The notes beneath the pieces were generated by a model, which was given only the letters and a program-made list of their open reading frames with translations, was not told where the DNA came from and made no database searches. From Pseudodesulfovibrio nedwellii (GTDB lineage Bacteria > Desulfobacterota > Desulfovibrionia > Desulfovibrionales > Desulfovibrionaceae), in assembly GCF_027923765.1 (NCBI RefSeq), contig NZ_AP026709.1:2165501-2229500 (forward strand): DNA of 64,000 nt, read 5' to 3'. A program made the position numbers and the translations under genes. Of this stretch, positions 58,986-64,000 are shown one piece after another; the first letter of the stretch is position 1, and each line of letters starts with the position of its first letter.

Positions 58986-60224
58986 TTACGCCTCAGCAGG
59001 GGTTTCTTCCTCGGCCGAAGTGCAATTGCACGCGTCCTCGGTAGAACAACCGCAAGGCAAGGCTTGGGAATGTCCCATTTCTTGTTTCACTTCAGTGGCA
59101 ACCTTAAAGAGGATCGTCACGATGAGAGCACCAATGGCATAAATCATCATGGAGACCAGTAACTCTTTACCGGTAGGCCAGTAGGGAGTGATGGTATCAA
59201 ACGGAGTCGGATTGAAACCACCGATCAGCAGACCAAGCCCCTTGTCAAGCCAAGTAGCGATCACGAGGATGACGAGAGTCCAAGGCAGAAGCTTCATGTT
59301 ATTACGGAACTTCGGCGTCACCAACAGGGTGATTGAGATGGCTGCGAAGCCAATGAAGGTCCACATGAGGCCGACCAGTTCATGATGGCCGTGGGCACCT
59401 GCAAACAGGTAAACCAGCGGATGCATGTGGCCGGGCATATTGGAATAGAAGGCGGTGAAGACTTCAAGGGCAAAGAAGAACATGTTCACGCACATGGCGT
59501 AAGCAATGATCTTGACCAAAGTCTTCAAAGCGTTCTTGGGCATCTTGAAAGTGGTTACCCTCTCGGTGACCAACATTACGAGCGTCAAAATCGCAGGACC
59601 GGCGCAGAACGCAGAAGCAAGGAAGCGGGCAGCCAGAATGGCGGTAAGCCAATAGTGGCGGCCGGGCAGCCCCTGATACAGGAACGCGGTCACGGTATGG
59701 ATCGAGAAAGCCCATATAATGGATATGTAGATGAACGGCTTGAGCCACTTCGGGTGCGACAGATTCGCACGGTCGGCAGTCAGGCAAGTCCAACCCACGA
59801 ACAGGTTCAGGAACAGATAGCCATTAATGACCATCGCATCCCAGAACAGTACAGAGTTCGGAGAGGGGTGGAGGAACATGTTCATCATACGGCTCGGCTG
59901 ACCGATGTCGACAACGACGAACAGAAGGCACATTATACAGGCCGCGATCGCCATGAACTCACCGAAGATGACCATGTGCTTATTGGCCTTGTAGCCATGG
60001 AAGTAGTTTGGCAGCACGATCATGACACCGGAAGCGGCCAAACCAACGAGATAGGTGAGCTGGGAGATGTAAAATCCCCAGGACACATCACGACTCATGC
60101 CGGTAGTTTTCAGACCGACCATCAGCTGATTGAGATATGCCAAGGCACCGATTCCAATCAGCACCAGGAGGAACGCAACCCAGGCATAGTATCTTTTGGA
60201 GCCTTTGAGAGCTAATTCGAGCAT
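58986..60224 (-). CDS. dsrP: DsrP, NrfD-type integral membrane subunit of the Dsr complex
   Basis: Quinone-interacting membrane protein of the DsrMKJOP complex, 412 residues with about ten helices (NrfD family). Loops between helices carry conserved MSRDVSWGFYISQLTYLVGLAASG and IHTVTAFLYQGLPGRHYWLTAILAARFLASAFCAGPAIL. The C-terminal tail is cytoplasmic and Cys-rich (CGCSTEDACNCT). It moves electrons between the quinone pool and DsrO. Ends the operon before a strong terminator. Confidence 0.95.
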   Translation of the reverse strand: MLELALKGSKRYYAWVAFLLVLIGIGALAYLNQLMVGLKTTGMSRDVSWGFYISQLTYLVGLAASGVMIVLPNYFHGYKANKHMVIFGEFMAIAACIMCLLFVVVDIGQPSRMMNMFLHPSPNSVLFWDAMVINGYLFLNLFVGWTCLTADRANLSHPKWLKPFIYISIIWAFSIHTVTAFLYQGLPGRHYWLTAILAARFLASAFCAGPAILTLVMLVTERVTTFKMPKNALKTLVKIIAYAMCVNMFFFALEVFTAFYSNMPGHMHPLVYLFAGAHGHHELVGLMWTFIGFAAISITLLVTPKFRNNMKLLPWTLVILVIATWLDKGLGLLIGGFNPTPFDTITPYWPTGKELLVSMMIYAIGALIVTILFKVATEVKQEMGHSQALPCGCSTEDACNCTSAEEETPAEA

Positions 60225-60233
60225 GTAGTCCCC

Positions 60234-61004
60234 CTATATGATGTAGTAAACACTGGGCTCGGTGCCGACAGTGGGTTTACGACGAATGGTGAACCGCTCG
60301 CGAAGGACCTTGCGAACATCGGAATCGGGATCATTGAGATCACCGAAAATGATGGCGCCCTCGGAGGCTTCCACGCAGGCGGGCTGCTTGCCCACGGCCA
60401 GACGTTCGACACAGAAGTTGCACTTCTCGACGACGCCGCGCATGCGGGTGGGGAACTCAGGGTTCAACTTTGCCAAATCGAGGTTTTCACGGGGTTCGCC
60501 CCAGTTGAATGAACGGGAGCCGAAGGGGCATGCAGCCATACAATACCGACAGCCGATACAGCGGTGGTAATCCATGGCGACAATGCCGTCAGGACGCCTA
60601 AAGGTTGCCTTCGTCGGGCAGACGCGCACACAAGACGGCTCTTCACAATGGTTGCACAACAACGGAAACGCGCGGTGGTGAATCTCTTCAGCCAGATGCG
60701 GATTTTCCTGTTCCGGGAAAGTGTGAGCATATGTATCAGACCACAGCCATTTCACTTCCTGTTTGTTCGCAATGCTTGGAACGTTGTGGATGGAGTGGCA
60801 GATTTCCGCCAGCTTGGCGATATCTTCCTCAGTGTGCAGCTTGGTGGTGTCGATGACCATGCCCCAATGTTTGGCATGGACAGCATCGGCATTTGCCTTG
60901 ACCGGAGAATGTCCACCGCTGGATGCCATGGCTTTGGGAGCCAAGGCCAGACCAGCCGCAGCAAGACCGGCAAGCTTAACGAAGGTTCTTCTGTTTTTAT
61001 TCAT
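60234..61004 (-). CDS. dsrO: DsrO, periplasmic iron-sulfur subunit
   Basis: A 256-residue ferredoxin-like subunit with a Tat signal (NKNRRTFVKLAGLAAAGLALAPKAMA; RR at residues 5-6). Cysteine blocks for several [4Fe-4S] clusters: CNHCEEPSCVRVCPT, CIGCRYCMAACPFG and CNFCVERLAVGKQPACVEA. It takes up electrons on the periplasmic side together with DsrJ. The ATG at 61004 overlaps the dsrJ stop codon by one base; a frame to 61115 is not needed. Confidence 0.95.
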   Translation of the reverse strand: MNKNRRTFVKLAGLAAAGLALAPKAMASSGGHSPVKANADAVHAKHWGMVIDTTKLHTEEDIAKLAEICHSIHNVPSIANKQEVKWLWSDTYAHTFPEQENPHLAEEIHHRAFPLLCNHCEEPSCVRVCPTKATFRRPDGIVAMDYHRCIGCRYCMAACPFGSRSFNWGEPRENLDLAKLNPEFPTRMRGVVEKCNFCVERLAVGKQPACVEASEGAIIFGDLNDPDSDVRKVLRERFTIRRKPTVGTEPSVYYII

Positions 61005-61393
61005 TATTTCAAACCCTCCGGCTGAATGTGGCAATCCCAGCAGTAGGGAGAAACACCGGCATCGGTATGACACTTGTCGCAGAACTCGGCCTTGTTCGTA
61101 TGGCACTTCATGCAAGTGTTCTGCAAAGAGATGGTAAACTCTTTGCCCTTGTGGTTCGTATAGATCCGCTTGCCGTCACGCAGGGCCCAGTCGCGCCAGT
61201 CGTTGAGAAGCTGCATGTGCTTTTCGCGCATGAACTCCTTGGACTCGATGCATTCCTTTTCGCCTGCGGGGAGTTTGAGCTCAGGCTGCTTGTATTCCTT
61301 GGTCACGACTTTGCCGATCGCAAACGGAGCGCAAAGCAAACCAAAGAAGATGAGCAGGCCGACGATGATGGGGAAACCATTCTGCATTTTCAT
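61004..61393 (-). CDS. dsrJ: DsrJ, periplasmic triheme cytochrome c
   Basis: A 129-residue protein with an uncleaved or cleavable N-terminal helix (GFPIIVGLLIFFGLLCAPFAI) and three CxxCH haem sites: CMKCH, CDKCH and CWDCH, all in the C-terminal half. Triheme cytochrome of the Dsr complex. Its stop codon overlaps the dsrO ATG, and it follows dsrK directly. Confidence 0.96.
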   Translation of the reverse strand: MKMQNGFPIIVGLLIFFGLLCAPFAIGKVVTKEYKQPELKLPAGEKECIESKEFMREKHMQLLNDWRDWALRDGKRIYTNHKGKEFTISLQNTCMKCHTNKAEFCDKCHTDAGVSPYCWDCHIQPEGLK

Positions 61394-63064
61394 TTATGCA
61401 TCCTCCATGTTCGGGGGAGTCCAATCGTCCTCTTCGTCCTCAAATCCGGGCAGATACTCCTGACGGAGATCCATCTTGCGTTCGGACTCGCCTTCCATGA
61501 CCAATGCGTTGGCGACCAGTTCGTGAACACCAGCGATAGTCACACCGGGTGCCCAGTAGTCGGCCAGCGGGATCAGGGTAGCGCGGTCAATGGCGCAAAT
61601 GCAGGCCATGGTGTTGACACCATGTTTTTCCTGCACATATCTGAGAGCGTTACCGCGAGGCAGACCACCGCGCAGGCGGATTTCCATAATCTCATCGGTA
61701 TTCAGACCGGAACCGCCAGCGCAGCAGAAAGTCTGCTCGCGAGTGGTACCGACAGGCATCTCGAAGTAATTATTGACCACGTGCTTGATAACGTAGCGAG
61801 GTTCTTCCAAAAGACCCATTCCCCGTGCAGGGTTGCAGGAATCATGGAAGGTGACACGCAAGTGATCGTTACGGCTGGGATCAAGTTTCAGCTTATTGTG
61901 CTTCATCAAGTCAGCCGTGAATTCAGTGATATGCAACATTTTGGTGGCTGCAGAAGTCTCAAACACCGTGCCGGTGATCGGGGACTTCGGAGTGGTCATG
62001 CCAGCATGCTGAGTATCACCGGTCATGGTATCCATGTACTGATGAACAACACGCCACATATGGCCACATTCGCCGCCAAGAATCCACTTACAACCAAGGC
62101 GTTCGGCTTCGGCGTACATCTTGGCGTTGAGCTTCTTCATGGTTTCGTTATTGGTAAACGAACCGAAGTTACCGCCCTCAGATGCGTAGGTGGACATGGT
62201 GTAATCGAGACCGATTTCATCAAACAGCATCAAATATCCCATGAAGGTATAGATACCGGGGTCCGCGAACACGTCGCCGGACGGGGTGATGAACAGAATC
62301 TCGTGGCCCTTTTCGTTCAGCGGGGCCTTGACGCGCTTACCGGTGACTTCTTCGATATCGTCAACCATGAAGTCCACGATATCCTTGAAGGCGTGGGGCT
62401 GAATACCAAGATGGTTACCGGTGATATTACAATTTGAGACTGGCTCCATAATCCAGTTGATATTCAAACCAACCAGATGCATCAATTCGCGGGCCATCAT
62501 GGTCATTTCCGCGGTATCAATGCCATAGGGACAGTAGAGGGAGCAACGACGGCACTGGGTGCACTGATAGAAATAGATAAACCATTCTTTCAGGACATCC
62601 TCTTCCATGACGCGGGATCCGGTGAGCTTGCTCAGGATCTTGCCTGCCACGGTGAATTCACCACGGTAGACGGAGCGCATCAACTCGGCACGAAGAACAG
62701 GCATATTCTTGGGATCGCCGGAGCCAATAAAGAAGTGACATTTGTCAGCGCAAGCACCGCAACGCACGCAGATATCCATGAACACCTGCAAGCTACGGAA
62801 CTTTTTCAGTCTTTCACGGAAGCCGTTGACCACAATTTCCTTCCAGTTGGAAGGTAGTTTCCAATCAGCTTCACCCGGATTCCATTGGCGGGCAGGACCC
62901 CAGAGACCGGGAAGCTTGGATTCCATATACTCCATCTTCTCGGGCTTGGCGGGGTAACACCAGTGACCCGGTGAGAAATCCACCGGGGTTTCCATCCAGC
63001 CAGTGGCCGGTGGATTGTAATCTATGCTCTTGAAGAGCTCATCTGCTTTTGGGATGTCGGACAT
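61394..63064 (-). CDS. dsrK: DsrK, cytoplasmic heterodisulfide reductase-like subunit
   Basis: A 556-residue HdrD-like protein. Two [4Fe-4S] sites in CVRCGACADKC (residue 99) and CTQCRRCSLYC; C-terminal CCG domains (GGECGHMWR and CCAGGSGLN) bind a noncubane cluster. It acts in the cytoplasm and is thought to reduce the DsrC trisulfide, linking the membrane complex to sulfite reduction. GAGGAG precedes the ATG. dsrJ begins right after its stop codon. Confidence 0.95.
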   Translation of the reverse strand: MSDIPKADELFKSIDYNPPATGWMETPVDFSPGHWCYPAKPEKMEYMESKLPGLWGPARQWNPGEADWKLPSNWKEIVVNGFRERLKKFRSLQVFMDICVRCGACADKCHFFIGSGDPKNMPVLRAELMRSVYRGEFTVAGKILSKLTGSRVMEEDVLKEWFIYFYQCTQCRRCSLYCPYGIDTAEMTMMARELMHLVGLNINWIMEPVSNCNITGNHLGIQPHAFKDIVDFMVDDIEEVTGKRVKAPLNEKGHEILFITPSGDVFADPGIYTFMGYLMLFDEIGLDYTMSTYASEGGNFGSFTNNETMKKLNAKMYAEAERLGCKWILGGECGHMWRVVHQYMDTMTGDTQHAGMTTPKSPITGTVFETSAATKMLHITEFTADLMKHNKLKLDPSRNDHLRVTFHDSCNPARGMGLLEEPRYVIKHVVNNYFEMPVGTTREQTFCCAGGSGLNTDEIMEIRLRGGLPRGNALRYVQEKHGVNTMACICAIDRATLIPLADYWAPGVTIAGVHELVANALVMEGESERKMDLRQEYLPGFEDEEDDWTPPNMEDA

Positions 63065-63115
63065 ATCTTTTATCTCCTCAGATAAAGAAGTATCACCTAA
63101 CGGTGAACCCTGGGC

Positions 63116-64000
63116 CTAAGCCTCTTCCTCGGGGGCCTTGCCATTCTCGGGATTGTCGAGCGGCAGACCAACCTCGGCCATGGGGACACCGAATTGCTTC
63201 TCGTAGTCCGCGTAGGCATGGGCCTTGATGTTAGGATCATTCCAGGGGTTCACATGATGCTTGGCACGCGAATCGTTCGGCAGGTTCCGTGTCGGAGACA
63301 GGAAGACACCGGGAAAGTGCATAAGCTTGCTGAACGGGAAGTACGCCATGAGGCAACTGACCAGGAAGACGTGAATGAAGAAGGAAACACCGATCACATC
63401 GGAGACAACGTAGTTAAACGTCATCAGCCCCATGGTCAGTTCCTTGATCGCGATAACGTCGACCTTAGCGTAGTAGCGCATGTAGATGCCCGACAGGGCG
63501 ATAGCCAGGATCAGGAACAACGGAAAAAAGTCCGATGCATACGAGATGTAGTTGATCCTGGAATTAATCAGTCTGCGACCCAAGAGCAAAAGCACACCAG
63601 CCAGCAGACCGAGGTCGGTCAAATACATGGTCGGAGCACCTATCTGCAAGAGACCGTCCACGAAATCGAGACCATTCACGAAGAACGGAACCGGCTCAAG
63701 GAACAGGCGAAGGTGTCGCAGGGCTATAATGAAAAAAGAATAATGGAAAGTGATGGCAAAGAGCCACAGCCACTTACTGGATTTGTAAGCAACAATGGGA
63801 TGATCCTTTCCTTGGTGCAGGGACACTGCGGTGTTCCTGAACAAAGACCGGAACGCGAAGACTTCAAGCACCATACGGAAAAAAGTCTGAGCGCCGGTCT
63901 GGGGACAGTCCAGCTTGTTCTGCGGGAACAGCTTGGGGTCAAAAGACTTGAACTGACCACCGGTTGTGGGGATGCGAAACGGCACGGCCGAACGACCCCA
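63116..64000 (-). CDS. dsrM: DsrM, membrane cytochrome b subunit, 5' end outside window
   Basis: Membrane subunit of the Dsr complex (NarI-like, cytochrome b). The visible 294 residues start inside the protein: the frame is open to the right edge (reading W-G-R-S-A-V-P-F-R), so the apparent start at 63985 is a valine codon and not a real start. Four to five membrane helices and haem-ligand His residues (WLWLFAITFHYSFFIIALRHLRL; SFFIHVFLVSCLMAYFPFSKLMHF) are present. It starts the dsrMKJOP operon. Confidence 0.94.
   Translation of the reverse strand, partial: WGRSAVPFRIPTTGGQFKSFDPKLFPQNKLDCPQTGAQTFFRMVLEVFAFRSLFRNTAVSLHQGKDHPIVAYKSSKWLWLFAITFHYSFFIIALRHLRLFLEPVPFFVNGLDFVDGLLQIGAPTMYLTDLGLLAGVLLLLGRRLINSRINYISYASDFFPLFLILAIALSGIYMRYYAKVDVIAIKELTMGLMTFNYVVSDVIGVSFFIHVFLVSCLMAYFPFSKLMHFPGVFLSPTRNLPNDSRAKHHVNPWNDPNIKAHAYADYEKQFGVPMAEVGLPLDNPENGKAPEEEA

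Noticed and set aside
59382..60215. 277-codon frame antisense to dsrP
   Set aside because: His/Gln-rich, unlike protein; dsrP is certain from its neighbours and helices.
61028..62437. 469-codon frame antisense to dsrJ and dsrK
   Set aside because: The complementary strand of two conserved genes with all haem and Fe-S motifs; no supporting start signals.

Overview
The window comes from a sulfate-reducing deltaproteobacterium, most likely a member of the Desulfovibrionales (Desulfovibrio/Pseudodesulfovibrio type). The strongest evidence is the dsrMKJOP operon on the minus strand at the right end (58986-64000), which encodes the membrane complex that couples quinone and periplasmic electron carriers to dissimilatory sulfite reduction. 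Moderate GC content, intrinsic terminators after many transcription units, a sigma-54 promoter, flagellar genes and a large set of PAS, GGDEF and histidine-kinase regulators fit the same group. No tRNA, rRNA, CRISPR array, prophage or insertion sequence was recognised. Both ends cut genes: malic enzyme on the left and dsrM on the right.

Layout: 0-9 kb holds malic enzyme, RNA and DNA maintenance genes (thpR, xthA, rdgB, rimO), a DJ-1/PfpI protein, a BaiN/YhiN flavoprotein and a PAS histidine kinase. 9-17 kb holds a sigma-54-promoted hypothetical gene, a universal stress protein behind an FNR-type palindrome, hisC-cmk-serS, the flagellar pair fliJ-motE with a small cysteine-rich gene in front, an exported protein of unknown function and dinB. 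17-30 kb holds cobyrinate diamide synthase, a TPR protein, nhaA, a periplasmic binding protein translationally coupled to a GGDEF/EAL protein, and an mla operon (mlaEFDCA order, no mlaB) for outer-membrane lipid asymmetry. 30-36 kb holds an HD phosphohydrolase, a tautomerase, argJ, a TauE-type exporter, small membrane or exported proteins, a repeat-rich gene desert (34144-35111) and rnhA.

36-45 kb holds a MacAB-like efflux system with a YkgJ-type cysteine protein, hflKC, an S24-type repressor, and a two-receiver diguanylate cyclase. 45-58 kb holds panB, a nucleoside-recognition membrane protein, a second histidine kinase, an AI-2E-type permease, serB, a bactofilin with a small partner, a lyxose-type sugar isomerase, a DUF2318/FtsX/ATPase transport module, an FmdE-MoeA fusion behind a structured leader, and two small lipoproteins. 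dsrMKJOP then runs to the end.

Between these units lies a family of dispersed intergenic repeats built from two modules: a C-rich P module and a hairpin H module. They recur at 1391-1499, 30210-30315, 37830-38075 and 48812-48985. One copy sits inside the MacAB-like operon. Other observations worth a second look are the FmdE-MoeA leader RNA, the DUF2318 transport module, the binding-protein/c-di-GMP pair, the S24 regulator with an apparent Lys-to-Arg change at the catalytic dyad, the FNR box before the stress protein, and several small genes of about 30-75 codons.
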